From Rhodovastum sp963804495 (GTDB lineage: Bacteria; Pseudomonadota; Alphaproteobacteria; Acetobacterales; Acetobacteraceae), in assembly GCA_963804495.1 (NCBI GenBank), contig CAWDQN010000005.1, forward strand, positions 372,001 to 436,000: DNA of 64,000 nt, in the 5' to 3' direction. The first letter of the stretch is position 1; every line of letters starts with the position of its first letter. The notes under the pieces are model-generated. The model was not told the origin of the DNA and did not search any database. It saw only the letters and a program-made list of their open reading frames with translations. The position numbers and the translations under genes are program-made. Below, one piece after another: positions 15,591 to 24,304 of the stretch.

Positions 15591-16513
15591 GGCAGGCGCC
15601 GCAACCAGCGCCGCACCGTGCCCTGCGCGGTGATGAACCCGATCGCCGCCGCGGCCAGGGGCAGCGAGGGCAGCGCCGCCCAGAGCGGCGCCGGCAGGGC
15701 GGCCAGCAGGGCGAGCGCGGACGGATCGCCGATCGACTCGGGCCGGGACACCGCGAATGGGGCGGCGAGCCGGGCGAGCAGCAGCAGTACGGGCAGCGCC
15801 GCCAGCGCCCCAAGCAGGCCGCCGGTGGCGGCGAGGCCGGTGGTGCGGCCGGCAAAGCGGCCGGCGATGTAGGTGTCGGTGGCGCCCAGCCCGTGCACGA
15901 TCTCGATCGTCTCCCGCCGTGCCGCCAGCCCCGTGCGGATGGCGATCCCCACCACCGCGACGGCCACCGCCGCCACCACGGCCAGAGCCAGCCAGGCGCA
16001 GGCTTGCAGGCTGCCGGCGAGCCGGCTGAGGTGCTGCAACCACACCGCGTGGGTTTCGGTCAACGTGCCGGGAACCGCGGCGGCCAGCCGGGCGGCGAGC
16101 TGGTCCGGCTCGGGCGCGCCGGGAGCAAGCCGGACCGCGATCACCGCCGGCAGCGGGATCGACAGCCGGTCGGCGCCGGTGCCGAGCCAGGGGCGCAGCA
16201 GGTCGGCCAGTTCGCCGTCCGACAGCTTGCGGGCGCTGGCCACGCCTTGTGTGTCGCGCAGGACGGCGAGGGCGCGGTCGAGCCTGGTTTGTCCAGCTTC
16301 CAGGGTCGCGGGGCGCGGCACCTGGATGGTCAGGGCGGAACCGGCGCCTTGCTGCCAATGCAGCGCCAGCGTCCGCGCCCCCACCACCCCGGCCAGCGCC
16401 AGCGCCGCGAGGAAGGCCATCGCCGCCACCAGCAGCGGCAGCATGCGGTCGCTGATCGCCCGGCGCAGGCCGAGATCGTCGAAGCGCGGCGGGCGGAGCG
16501 GGTTCCTAGCCAC
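15587..16513 (-). CDS. ftsX: Cell-division ABC transporter permease FtsX (308 aa)
   Basis: FtsX forms with FtsE the divisome complex that activates periplasmic peptidoglycan hydrolases. Four hydrophobic segments are visible (residues ~30-50, ~175-200, ~230-255, ~275-300) with a large extracytoplasmic loop between the first two. ETIEIVHGLGATDTYIAGRFAGR is the family's conserved cytoplasmic motif. Its start overlaps the ftsE stop by 8 bases. Confidence 0.92.
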   Translation of the reverse strand: MARNPLRPPRFDDLGLRRAISDRMLPLLVAAMAFLAALALAGVVGARTLALHWQQGAGSALTIQVPRPATLEAGQTRLDRALAVLRDTQGVASARKLSDGELADLLRPWLGTGADRLSIPLPAVIAVRLAPGAPEPDQLAARLAAAVPGTLTETHAVWLQHLSRLAGSLQACAWLALAVVAAVAVAVVGIAIRTGLAARRETIEIVHGLGATDTYIAGRFAGRTTGLAATGGLLGALAALPVLLLLARLAAPFAVSRPESIGDPSALALLAALPAPLWAALPSLPLAAAAIGFITAQGTVRRWLRRLP

Positions 16514-17183
16514 GGTTGAGCAGGCGGCCGTTGTCGAGTTGCAGGGCGATGTTGGGATGGCGGGCCACCAGCCCCTCGTTGTGGGTGGCGATGACGACGG
16601 TGGTGCCGAGCCGGTTGAGTTCGATCAGCATGACCATCAGCCGCTCGGCCTGGACGTTGTCGAGGTTGCCGGTCGGCTCGTCGGCCAGCAGCAGGGCGGG
16701 GCGGCCGACCACGGCGCGGGCGATGGACACCCGCTGCTGCTCGCCGCCGGACAGTTCGGCGGGGCGGGAGTTGGTTTTCTTGTCCAGGGCGACCCAGCGC
16801 AGGGTTTCGATGACATCGGCGCGGATCTGGCCTTCCGGGCGGCCGGCGATGCGCAGCGGCAGGGCGACGTTGTCGTAGGCGGACAGGTGCGGCAGCAGGC
16901 GGAAATCCTGGAACACCATGCCGATGCGCCGGCGCAGCGCGGGCAGGGCACGGCGCTCGGCCTGGCCCACTTCGGTACCCATGACCATCAGCCGTCCGCT
17001 GGTGGGGCGGATGGCGAGATGCAGCAGGCGCAGCACGCTGGTCTTGCCGGCACCGGACGGGCCGAGCAGCCAGCGGAAACCGCCTTCGGGAATGCTGAAG
17101 CTGAGGCCCCGCAATACTTCGGCGCCGGTCCGGTTGGCTCCGGCCGGGCGGTACTGCAGACCGACGCCTTCCAGTCGCACCAT
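16506..17183 (-). CDS. ftsE: Cell-division ABC transporter ATP-binding protein FtsE (225 aa)
   Basis: Walker A is LLGPSGAGKTSVL, the Q-loop region MVFQDFRLLPHLSAYDN, the signature LSGGEQQRVSIARA and Walker B ALLLADEPTGNLD. The start at 17183 (MVRLEGVGLQYRP) gives the usual ~225 residues; a longer frame to 17288 lacks family similarity. Upstream, a 210-base divergent region separates it from the zinc-ribbon gene on the other strand. Confidence 0.94.
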   Translation of the reverse strand: MVRLEGVGLQYRPAGANRTGAEVLRGLSFSIPEGGFRWLLGPSGAGKTSVLRLLHLAIRPTSGRLMVMGTEVGQAERRALPALRRRIGMVFQDFRLLPHLSAYDNVALPLRIAGRPEGQIRADVIETLRWVALDKKTNSRPAELSGGEQQRVSIARAVVGRPALLLADEPTGNLDNVQAERLMVMLIELNRLGTTVVIATHNEGLVARHPNIALQLDNGRLLNRG

Positions 17184-17395
17184 GATGGTGTTCTGCCACC
17201 GATTTACCCCGCGCCGGAAGAGCCGCGGCGCCAGGTGACGGAGGCGAATCAAGGCCGGGGATGTTGCTGCCTTCTCCCCCTGCTGCAAAGGGCGGGGAAT
17301 AAGACAGCAGAGGTGGTGGCTTGGCTTGCCTCGAGCGGACGTTGCAATAGTGCAGCGTCGATCCCAGTATCACACGGACATGAAAGGGGATTCGG

Positions 17396-17866
17396 ATGCG
17401 ACTGGTCTGTCCGTCCTGCGCAGCCACCTATGACGTGCCCGACGAACTTCTCGGCAGCGGACCGCGGCGCCTGCGCTGCGCGCGGTGCGCGCACGAATGG
17501 ACGGTGGACACGCAGCAGATGCCGCCGCCCGCCGCGTCGCCGCCCGCCGATCCGCCGCCGCGCCCCGGCCCGCCGCCGTTGACCGCCGATGCGCCGCCGC
17601 TGTGGTCCGGCGCGCCGCCGCCGGTGGCCGAGGCGCGGCGGCGGGCGGCGACGCGGTTCATCGAGGATGATGAGGACGATGGGGCGCCCGGGCCCACCGA
17701 CACGGGCAAGCCAGCGCTCGACCGGACGGCGATGGCCGCCTGGACGGCGAGCGTGTTGCTGCTCGTGGGCCTGGTGGTGGCGGTGGTGGCATACCGGGCC
17801 GACCTCATGCGGGCCTGGCCGCAGAGCCAGCGCCTGTTTGCGCTGTTCGAAGCGGCACCGCGATGA
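17396..17866 (+). CDS. MJ0042-type zinc-ribbon protein with one membrane helix (156 aa)
   Basis: The N-terminus MRLVCPSCAATYDVPDELLGSGPRRLRCARCAHEW holds the CX2C...CX2C zinc ribbon typical of alphaproteobacterial MJ0042 proteins. A proline-rich stretch (residues 42-80) and an acidic patch lead to a single transmembrane segment near residues 120-138. It is divergently placed from ftsE. Function unknown. Confidence 0.8.
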   Translation: MRLVCPSCAATYDVPDELLGSGPRRLRCARCAHEWTVDTQQMPPPAASPPADPPPRPGPPPLTADAPPLWSGAPPPVAEARRRAATRFIEDDEDDGAPGPTDTGKPALDRTAMAAWTASVLLLVGLVVAVVAYRADLMRAWPQSQRLFALFEAAPR

Positions 17867-17906
17867 CCCGCTACGCCGTGACCCAGGACCGGCGCGGCGG
17901 GACGGC

Positions 17907-17980
17907 TGGAGCGGGTGAAGGGAATCGAACCCTCGTATGCAGCTTGGGAAGCTGCCGTTCTACCATTGAACTACACCCGC
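17907..17980 (-). tRNA. tRNA-Gly (anticodon CCC)
   Basis: On the minus strand the acceptor arm GCGGGTG pairs with CACCCGC, followed by T and an encoded CCA (17907-17910). The anticodon arm GCAGC-TTCCCAA-GCTGC places CCC at 34-36, and the T-loop is GGTTCGATTCC. It closely matches bacterial tRNA-Gly(CCC). Confidence 0.95.
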
Positions 17981-18091
17981 GCCCTGCGCCGGCGGCGCGG
18001 GGCGCGTTATAGGCAAGCCATCGCCGGCGCGCAACGGCGGCATTGACGCTGCGCGGCCACCGGGTCCATACGTTCTGAATCGGGCTCGCCC

Positions 18092-18150
18092 GGTCCTCGT
18101 GATTTGTCCGGCCGGATTGCGGCGAGGTGAAACAAGCGCGCTAAAGAGGC
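18092..18150 (+). ncRNA. SAM-II riboswitch upstream of metZ
   Basis: CTCGTGATTTGTCCGGCCGG, then GATTGCGGCG, GGTGAAACAAGCG and CGCTAAAGAG reproduce the conserved SAM-II (metA motif) pattern: CGTGATTTG, the CCGGC..GCCGG-type stem, AAACAAG and GCTAAAG pseudoknot strand. It ends 80 bases before the metZ start. SAM-II is typical of alphaproteobacterial met genes and shuts off expression when S-adenosylmethionine is abundant. Confidence 0.88.
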
Positions 18151-18229
18151 CCTGCGGCGATGCGTATCTGAAGGCGCATCCCGCCATGGCTCCGACGGTC
18201 GGCCCATCTGTCGCAAGGGCCATTTCCGC

Positions 18230-19429
18230 ATGACACCCACTCCCGCCTATCGTCCGGCCACCCTGCTGGTGCAGGGCGGCATTGAACGCAGCCAGTTCGG
18301 CGAGACCGCCGAGGCGCTGTTCCTCACCTCCGGCTTTGTCTACGACAGCGCCGAGCAGGCGGAGGCCACGTTCAAGGCCAGTATCGACCACTACCAGTAT
18401 TCGCGATTCGGCAATCCCACCGTGGCGATGCTGGAACGCCGCCTCGCACTGCTCGAAGGGGCGGAGAGCTGTTGCGCCACCGCATCCGGCATGGCGGCGG
18501 TGAACGCGGCGCTGCTGGCGCACCTCAAGGCCGGCGACCGGGTGGTCGCCTCGCGGGCGCTGTTCGGGGCCTGCCATTGGATCGTGTCCACTTTGTTGCC
18601 GAGGCTGGGCATTGCCAGCGAGTTTGTCGATGGTGCCGATCTGGACCAGTGGCGCGCGGCGCTGGCGAGGCCGGCGGCGCTGGTGCTTCTGGAGTTGCCG
18701 TCAAACCCGATGCTGGAAATCGTCGATTTGCGGGCGGTGGCCGAACTGGCGCACGCAGCCGGCGCGATCGTGGTGGTGGACAACGTGTTCGCCACCCCGC
18801 TTCTGCAGAAGCCGTTGCAGCTCGGCGCCGACGTGGTGGTGTACTGGTGTACCAAGCACATCGACGGCCAGGGACGGGTGCTGGGCGGCGCAGTGCTGGG
18901 CACGAAGACGTGGATCGAGGAAACGCTGCAGCCCTTCGTGCGCAACACCGGGCCGGTGCTGTCGCCGTTCAATGCCTGGCTGCTGCTGAAGGGGTTGGAG
19001 ACGCTGGCGCTGCGGGTCGAGGCGTCCTGTCGCAGCGCCGCCGCGATCGCCGATTTTCTTGCCGGCCATCCCGGCGTTGCCCGGGTGTGGTACCCCACGC
19101 GTGCCGATCATCCGCAGCGCGCGTTGGCGATGGCGCAGGCAAGCGGCGGCGGCACGATGGTGGCCTTCGAGATCGAAGGCGGCAAGGCGGCGGCGTTCGC
19201 TGTGCTGAATGCGCTGCGGTTGGTGCGGGTTTCCAACAACCTCGGCGATTCCAAGTCGCTGATCACCCACCCGGCCACGACCACGCATATGAAGATCGGC
19301 GTCGAGGAGCGGGCGCGGCTGGGTATTGCCGACGGCGTGGTGCGGCTGTCGGTCGGGCTGGAGGATGTCGAAGATTTGCAGGAGGACCTGGCCCAGGCGC
19401 TGGCGGCGGCCGGCCGCGCGTCGGCATAG
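18230..19429 (+). CDS. metZ: O-succinylhomoserine sulfhydrylase MetZ (399 aa)
   Basis: PLP enzyme of the Cys/Met metabolism family that makes homocysteine from O-succinylhomoserine and sulfide. The N-terminus ATLLVQGGIERSQFGETAEALFLTSGFVYDSAEQAE is MetZ-like. The PLP lysine lies in YWCTKHIDGQGRVLGG near residue 205, and the aspartate-binding block is VVVDNVFATPLLQKPL. The SAM-II riboswitch ahead of it supports a methionine-pathway role. The length is standard. Confidence 0.93.
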   Translation: MTPTPAYRPATLLVQGGIERSQFGETAEALFLTSGFVYDSAEQAEATFKASIDHYQYSRFGNPTVAMLERRLALLEGAESCCATASGMAAVNAALLAHLKAGDRVVASRALFGACHWIVSTLLPRLGIASEFVDGADLDQWRAALARPAALVLLELPSNPMLEIVDLRAVAELAHAAGAIVVVDNVFATPLLQKPLQLGADVVVYWCTKHIDGQGRVLGGAVLGTKTWIEETLQPFVRNTGPVLSPFNAWLLLKGLETLALRVEASCRSAAAIADFLAGHPGVARVWYPTRADHPQRALAMAQASGGGTMVAFEIEGGKAAAFAVLNALRLVRVSNNLGDSKSLITHPATTTHMKIGVEERARLGIADGVVRLSVGLEDVEDLQEDLAQALAAAGRASA

Positions 19430-19497
19430 GCCCTGGACAAGTGCCCGGCGCGCGGTGTGTCATCATCGGTGCCGGGCCGGTAGCCCGCGGACGAGCC

Positions 19498-19902
19498 ATG
19501 ACCGACGACTACAGCCTGACCACGCGCGGCATCCGCGTCAGTGTCCGCGCCTTCTTCCTGGCCGATCAGTCGCGACCGGCCGAGGGCAGGTTCATGTGGG
19601 CCTACCGCATCCGTATCGAGAATCTCGGCCGCGAAACGGTGCAGTTGCTGCGCCGCACCTGGAACATCACCGACGCGCACGGCCGTACCCAGATCGTCAA
19701 GGGCGCCGGCGTGATTGGCCAGCAGCCGGTGCTGGAGGCGGGCGAGAGCTTCGAATACACCTCCGGCACGCCGCTGGAGACGGCGTCGGGGTTCATGGTG
19801 GGCAAGTACCACATGGTGGCCGTCGACTCCGGCGAGGCGTTCGACGTGGCCATTCCGGCGTTCAGCCTGGACAGTCCGCACCAGGACGGAAGGTTGCACT
19901 GA
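19498..19902 (+). CDS. apaG: ApaG domain protein (134 aa)
   Basis: Fibronectin-III-like ApaG fold with YRIRIENLGRETVQLLRRTWNITDAHGR and GEGVVGQQPVL-like GAGVIGQQPVLEAGESFEYTSGTPL. ApaG (CorD) has been linked to Co2+/Mg2+ efflux, though the biochemistry is unsettled. The length is typical. It begins 68 bases after metZ. Confidence 0.93.
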   Translation: MTDDYSLTTRGIRVSVRAFFLADQSRPAEGRFMWAYRIRIENLGRETVQLLRRTWNITDAHGRTQIVKGAGVIGQQPVLEAGESFEYTSGTPLETASGFMVGKYHMVAVDSGEAFDVAIPAFSLDSPHQDGRLH

Positions 19903-20085
19903 TCCGGCGCCGCCGCGTGCCGGCCGGCGGCTGACGTTCCGGGGAATTCGGATTCGCCGGCCGGTCGCCTTGCGGGCTTGCGACACCCGCCCATATCCAT
20001 TTTGGATGCACGTGCGGAGGGGTGCGAAGTTCTTTGCTTCGCGCAATGGTTGCTGACAACCGCACTAGTCGAGGGGAAATTTACT

Positions 20086-20727
20086 GTGAACATCGCATTG
20101 CCTTCCGACCGTCTTGCCCCGGCGACGGAGTCGATTTCCGCCCGCCCGACGCGCGAGGAGGCCGAGGCGGCGGTGCGAACGCTGTTGCTGTGGGCCGGTG
20201 ACGATCCGCACCGCGAGGGGCTGGCGGGGACGCCCGACCGGGTGGTGCGCTCCTACGAGGAATTCTTTGCTGGCTACCGTGTCGATCCGATCGGGTTGCT
20301 GGAACGCACTTTCGAGGAAACCGACGGCTACGACGAGATTGTGCTGCTGCGCGACATCAGGCTGGAGAGTTATTGCGAGCATCACATGGTGCCGATCATC
20401 GGTCGGGCGCATGTGGCCTACCTGCCGCACCGGCGCGTGGTGGGGATCAGCAAGCTTGCCCGGGTGGTGGATGCCTATGCCAAGCGGCTGCAGATCCAGG
20501 AGAAGCTGACGGCGCAGATCGCGAATACCATCAACGATGTGCTCCAGCCGCGCGGCGTCGCGGTGATTGTCGAGGCGCAGCATCAGTGCATGACCACGCG
20601 CGGCGTGCACAAGATCGGGGTGTCGATGGTGACCAGCCGCATGTTGGGGGCGTTCCGGGACGATCCCAGCACAAGGCGGGAGTTGCTGGCGATGGTGGGC
20701 CGCTCGACGGTGACCGGGATCGACTAA
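20086..20727 (+). CDS. folE: GTP cyclohydrolase I FolE (213 aa)
   Basis: Converts GTP to 7,8-dihydroneopterin triphosphate, the first step of folate synthesis. The zinc ligands are in SYCEHHMVPIIGRAHVAYLP and EAQHQCMTTRGVHK; LAGTPDRVVRSYEEFFAGY is the conserved N-terminal block. The GTG at 20086 is preferred because CGAGGGG lies ~6 bases upstream. An in-frame ATG at 19978 would add 36 unconserved residues. Confidence 0.94.
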   Translation: MNIALPSDRLAPATESISARPTREEAEAAVRTLLLWAGDDPHREGLAGTPDRVVRSYEEFFAGYRVDPIGLLERTFEETDGYDEIVLLRDIRLESYCEHHMVPIIGRAHVAYLPHRRVVGISKLARVVDAYAKRLQIQEKLTAQIANTINDVLQPRGVAVIVEAQHQCMTTRGVHKIGVSMVTSRMLGAFRDDPSTRRELLAMVGRSTVTGID

Positions 20728-20738
20728 CTTACGGAGCG

Positions 20739-20786
20739 GGGTCCAGGGGGCCGCTGCCCCCTGGCGGGTCCAGGGCAGAGCCCTGG
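20739..20786. repeat. REP-like palindromic element, copy 2
   Basis: Two adjacent palindromes, GTCCAGGGGGCCGCTGCCCC and GTCCAGGGCAGAGCCCTGG, fill the gap between the converging folE and old-yellow-enzyme genes. The hairpins could act as a bidirectional terminator. Confidence 0.75.
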
Positions 20787-20795
20787 AATGTCTTG

Positions 20796-21863
20796 CTACG
20801 CCACCGCCGCTTCAAGCGCTGGATAGTCGGTGTAGCCCTGCGCCCCGCCCCCATAGAACGTCATCGGGTTAGGCTCATTGAGCGGCGCTCCCTCGGCAAA
20901 GCGCCGCGGCAGATCGGGGTTGGCGATGAACAGTTTGCCCCATGCCACCGCGTCGGCGTCGCCCTCGGCGAGCACCTGCTCGGCCGTCGCCTGGGAGAAT
21001 CCTTCGTTGGCGATCACCGGGCCGCCGAAGATCGTCTTGATCTGTGGTTCCAGCCGCGGCGCTTCCAGCCGTTCGCGTGTGCACAGGAAGGCGAGGCCGC
21101 GGCGGCCGAGTTCGGCGGCGACATAGCCGAAGGTGGCGGCGGGGTCGGAATCGCCCATGCTGTGACTGTCGCCGCGCGGCGCCAGGTGCATGCCGACCCG
21201 GCCGGCGCCCCACACGGCGATGCAGGCATCCGCCACTTCCAGCATCAGCCGCGCCCGATTCTCGATCGGACCGCCGTAGGCATCGGTGCGGTGGTTGCTG
21301 CCGTCCTGCAGGAACTGGTCCAGCAGGTAGCCGTTGGCGCCGTGGATCTCGACGCCGTCGAAGCCGGCCTTCTGCGCGTTCTCGGCGCCGCGGCGGAAGG
21401 CGGCGACGATGCCGGGGAGCTCGTCGGTTTCCAGCGCACGCGGTACGACGAACGGCTTCTTGGGACGCAGGAGGCTCACGTGGCCCTCGGCGGTGATGGC
21501 GCTGGGGGCCACCGGCTGGGCGCCGCCCAGATAGAACGGGTCGGAGATGCGCCCGACATGCCAGAGCTGTAGCACGATGCGTCCGCCGGCTGCGTGCACC
21601 GCGGTGGTCACACCGCGCCAGCCGTCGACCTGGGCGTCGGACCAGATGCCGGGCGTGTCCGGGTAGCCGACGCCCATCGGCGTGACCGAGGTGGCCTCGG
21701 TGATGATCAGGCCGGCGGAGGCGCGCTGGGTATAGTATTCCGCCATCAGCGGGTTCGGCACGCGGCCTTCGCCCTCGGCGCGGCAGCGCGTCAGCGGAGC
21801 CATGACGATACGGTTGGGCAGGCGAAGCTCGCCGAGGGCGAGCGGATCGAACAGACCGGGCAT
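20796..21863 (-). CDS. Old yellow enzyme family alkene reductase (355 aa)
   Basis: FMN-dependent NAD(P)H ene-reductase. FDPLALGELRLPNRIVMAPLTRCRAE is the TIM-barrel start, HGANGYLLDQFLQDGSNHRTDAYGG carries the substrate-binding His-Asn pair, and GKLFIANPDLPRRF is the phosphate-binding end. It resembles NemA/xenobiotic reductase proteins acting on alpha,beta-unsaturated carbonyls or nitro compounds. The true substrate is unknown. Confidence 0.92.
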   Translation of the reverse strand: MPGLFDPLALGELRLPNRIVMAPLTRCRAEGEGRVPNPLMAEYYTQRASAGLIITEATSVTPMGVGYPDTPGIWSDAQVDGWRGVTTAVHAAGGRIVLQLWHVGRISDPFYLGGAQPVAPSAITAEGHVSLLRPKKPFVVPRALETDELPGIVAAFRRGAENAQKAGFDGVEIHGANGYLLDQFLQDGSNHRTDAYGGPIENRARLMLEVADACIAVWGAGRVGMHLAPRGDSHSMGDSDPAATFGYVAAELGRRGLAFLCTRERLEAPRLEPQIKTIFGGPVIANEGFSQATAEQVLAEGDADAVAWGKLFIANPDLPRRFAEGAPLNEPNPMTFYGGGAQGYTDYPALEAAVA

Positions 21864-21916
21864 GGTTGCGTCCTGTGACTAACTTGCCCTGTTGTGCAGC
21901 GCGGGACGAAGGAAAT

Positions 21917-23383
21917 TCAAGGCCAGGCGTGCAGGCGGTGGCCGAGAAACAGCGGAATCGATGCCGGCGGCCGGTTGGGGAAGCGGAGCAGGGCGGGGGG
22001 CAGTTCGTCGAGCGAGTCGAACAGGCGGCCGTAGCCTTCCTGCGCCCGCGCGCGGTCGAGCGTGGGGGCGAGCAGGAGCGCATCCTGGCCGAGATGGGCC
22101 TGCGGGCCAGGGGTCAAACCGTATTCGCGCGCGTCGGGGTTGAGACAGATGACCGGCGGGTCGCCGCCGAGCGCATAGTCGAGCTTGCCGGTGACCCACC
22201 AGGACGTGCCGGCGATGACTGTGTCGGGCCGGTGCAGCAGCCCGCGCCGGTCAAGTTCGTCGCCCAGGGGAGTCCAGTCCAGCGCCTGCAGGCCGGGGTC
22301 AAAACGGGGCGTTACTGCAAGCAACCAGTGCCAGCGCAGTTCGGTCGCGACGGTGAGCACCAGGACGCACAGCAGGGCGACGGTGCCGATGGTCGCGCGG
22401 CGCAGCAGCCCGGGCCTGGCGTCGGCGAGCCGGGCCAGTTCGGCGCCGAGCAGGGGGAAGAGGAACAGGTAGCCGGGCATCGCCCAGTGGAACAGCACCT
22501 GGCGCGACCACAGGGCCACCACCGAGAACAGCGCGATGGGCGGCAGCGCCAGGCAACACAGCAGCCAGCTTCTCCAGGCAAGCGTTCCGGCGCGCAGGCC
22601 GCGCAGCAGCGCGGTGATCAGCCCGGCCCAGATCCAGGGCAGCAGGAACAGCGCCGCCCCCGCCAGCACCAGCAGCGGCCCGGCGAGGGTCAGCTTGTGG
22701 GCCATTGCCCGTCCGCCCTGGAAGGCGAAGCTGACCCAGCCATGGGCGGCGTTCCAGGCCAGGACGGGGCTGAACAAGGCGACCGCCAGCGCCAGCGCCG
22801 CCCAGGGCTGCGGGCGGGCGAGCCAGCGGCGGTGGACCGGGCTGGTCAGCAGATACAGCGCCACCCCTCCAAGGCTGAGCACGGCCGAGTATTTCGACAG
22901 CAAGGCGAGACCGGCGCAGGTCCCGGCCCCGAGCCACCAGCCCCAGCCGCGCGCGGACGGCAGGGCGCGCATCAGGCAGCAGGCGGCGCCGAGCAGGGCG
23001 CACATCAACGGGCCGTCCGGCAGCACCCATCCGCCGGTGGTGATGCCGAACACCGGCGCGAGGTTCAGCGCCACCGCCGCCCACAGCCCGGCCTGCGGGG
23101 AGTGGGCCATGGCGCCCAGCCGGTAGACAAGAAACGTGGAGAGGGAAAACAGCGCCACAAAGGGGAGCCGCACCGCGAGCGGCTGCTCGCTGCCCAGCAG
23201 CAGCGCCGCCGCGCGCGAGAGCCACCAGGACAGCGGCGGATGGTCGAAATAGCCGAGATGCAATGCCCGGCCGGAGGCGACCATGTAGGTCTCGTCGATG
23301 CCCAGGCCAAGCGTCCAGCCGGCCAGCAGGCGCAGCAGCGCGGTGGTGACGATCAGCAGGGCAAGGGCGCGGGCGGGCGGCAT
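21917..23383 (-). CDS. Glycosyltransferase family 39-type membrane protein (488 aa)
   Basis: About ten to twelve hydrophobic segments. The first periplasmic loop shows GLGIDETYMVASGRALHLGYFDHPPLSWWLSRA, with the acidic pair and YFDHPPL motif of GT39/ArnT transferases that use lipid-linked sugars. A soluble C-terminal region (~100 aa) follows. It likely glycosylates a lipid or envelope polymer; donor and acceptor are unknown. Confidence 0.85.
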   Translation of the reverse strand: MPPARALALLIVTTALLRLLAGWTLGLGIDETYMVASGRALHLGYFDHPPLSWWLSRAAALLLGSEQPLAVRLPFVALFSLSTFLVYRLGAMAHSPQAGLWAAVALNLAPVFGITTGGWVLPDGPLMCALLGAACCLMRALPSARGWGWWLGAGTCAGLALLSKYSAVLSLGGVALYLLTSPVHRRWLARPQPWAALALAVALFSPVLAWNAAHGWVSFAFQGGRAMAHKLTLAGPLLVLAGAALFLLPWIWAGLITALLRGLRAGTLAWRSWLLCCLALPPIALFSVVALWSRQVLFHWAMPGYLFLFPLLGAELARLADARPGLLRRATIGTVALLCVLVLTVATELRWHWLLAVTPRFDPGLQALDWTPLGDELDRRGLLHRPDTVIAGTSWWVTGKLDYALGGDPPVICLNPDAREYGLTPGPQAHLGQDALLLAPTLDRARAQEGYGRLFDSLDELPPALLRFPNRPPASIPLFLGHRLHAWP

Positions 23384-23442
23384 CCCGCCCGTCAGTGCCC
23401 GGCCCTCACAAAGGCGTCAACGCGGTTTCCGCCGCGCTCCCG

Positions 23443-24288
23443 TCAGGCGGCGACCAGTTTCTGCCGCTGCTCGCCGAGGCCCTGGATGCCGAGGCGCATC
23501 TCCTGGCCCGCCCGCAGGAACACCGGCTCGGGCTTACGGCCCAGACCGACGCCCGCCGGCGTGCCGGTGGCGATGATATCGCCCGGATGCAGGGTGATGA
23601 AGTGGCTGACATAGGACACCAGGGTGCGAACGCCGAAGACCATGGTCTTGGTGTTGCCATCCTGCGTGCGCTGCCCGTCCACTTCGAGCCAGATGGCCAG
23701 GTTCTGCGGGTCGGGCACTTCATCTTTGGTGACCAGCCAGGGGCCGGTGGGGCCGAAGGTGTCGCAGCCCTTGCCCTTGTCCCAGGTGCCGCCGCGCTCG
23801 GTCTGGAATTCGCGCTCGCTCACGTCATTGACGATGCAGTAGCCGGCAACGTGGTCCATCGCCTCGTTTTCGGGCACGTAGCTGGCGCGGGCGCCGATCA
23901 CGACGCCCAGTTCGACCTCGCTGTCGGTCTTTTTCGAGCCGCGCGGGATTTTCACGTCGTCGTAGGGGCCGGAATAGGCGCCGAGCGACTTGAGGAACAC
24001 GATCGGCTCCTTCGGCAGACGGGCGCCGGTTTCGGCGGCGTGGTCGGCGTAATTCAGGCCGATGCAGATGAAGTTCAGCGGCCGGGCGACGCAGGGGCCG
24101 ATGCGGTGCTCGCCGTGCAGGATGGGCAGCGTGTGCGGATCGATTTCGACGAGCTTGGCCAGCTCGCCAGGCGAGATCGCGTGGCCGTCGATGTCGTCAA
24201 CGATGTCCGACAGGTCACGGATATGGCCGAGATCGTCCATCAGCCCGGGCTTCTCGGCGCCCGGGGCGCCCCAGCGCAACAGCTTCAT
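23443..24288 (-). CDS. Fumarylacetoacetate hydrolase family protein, probable 2,4-diketo-3-deoxy-sugar-acid hydrolase (281 aa)
   Basis: The N-terminus MKLLRWGAPGAEKPGLMDD and the catalytic core FICIGLNYADHAAETG, DSEVELGVVIG (metal-binding Glu cluster), YCIVNDVSEREFQ and GDIIATGTPAGVGLG are complete. The start is at 24288; a longer frame runs into the SDR gene. Beside an SDR and an IlvD/EDD dehydratase it fits the last enzyme of the non-phosphorylative L-fuconate pathway (2,4-diketo-3-deoxy-L-fuconate to pyruvate and lactate). This assignment is inference from gene context. Confidence 0.85.
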   Translation of the reverse strand: MKLLRWGAPGAEKPGLMDDLGHIRDLSDIVDDIDGHAISPGELAKLVEIDPHTLPILHGEHRIGPCVARPLNFICIGLNYADHAAETGARLPKEPIVFLKSLGAYSGPYDDVKIPRGSKKTDSEVELGVVIGARASYVPENEAMDHVAGYCIVNDVSEREFQTERGGTWDKGKGCDTFGPTGPWLVTKDEVPDPQNLAIWLEVDGQRTQDGNTKTMVFGVRTLVSYVSHFITLHPGDIIATGTPAGVGLGRKPEPVFLRAGQEMRLGIQGLGEQRQKLVAA

Positions 24289-24304
24289 GGTGGTCGGGTC
24301 CTTC

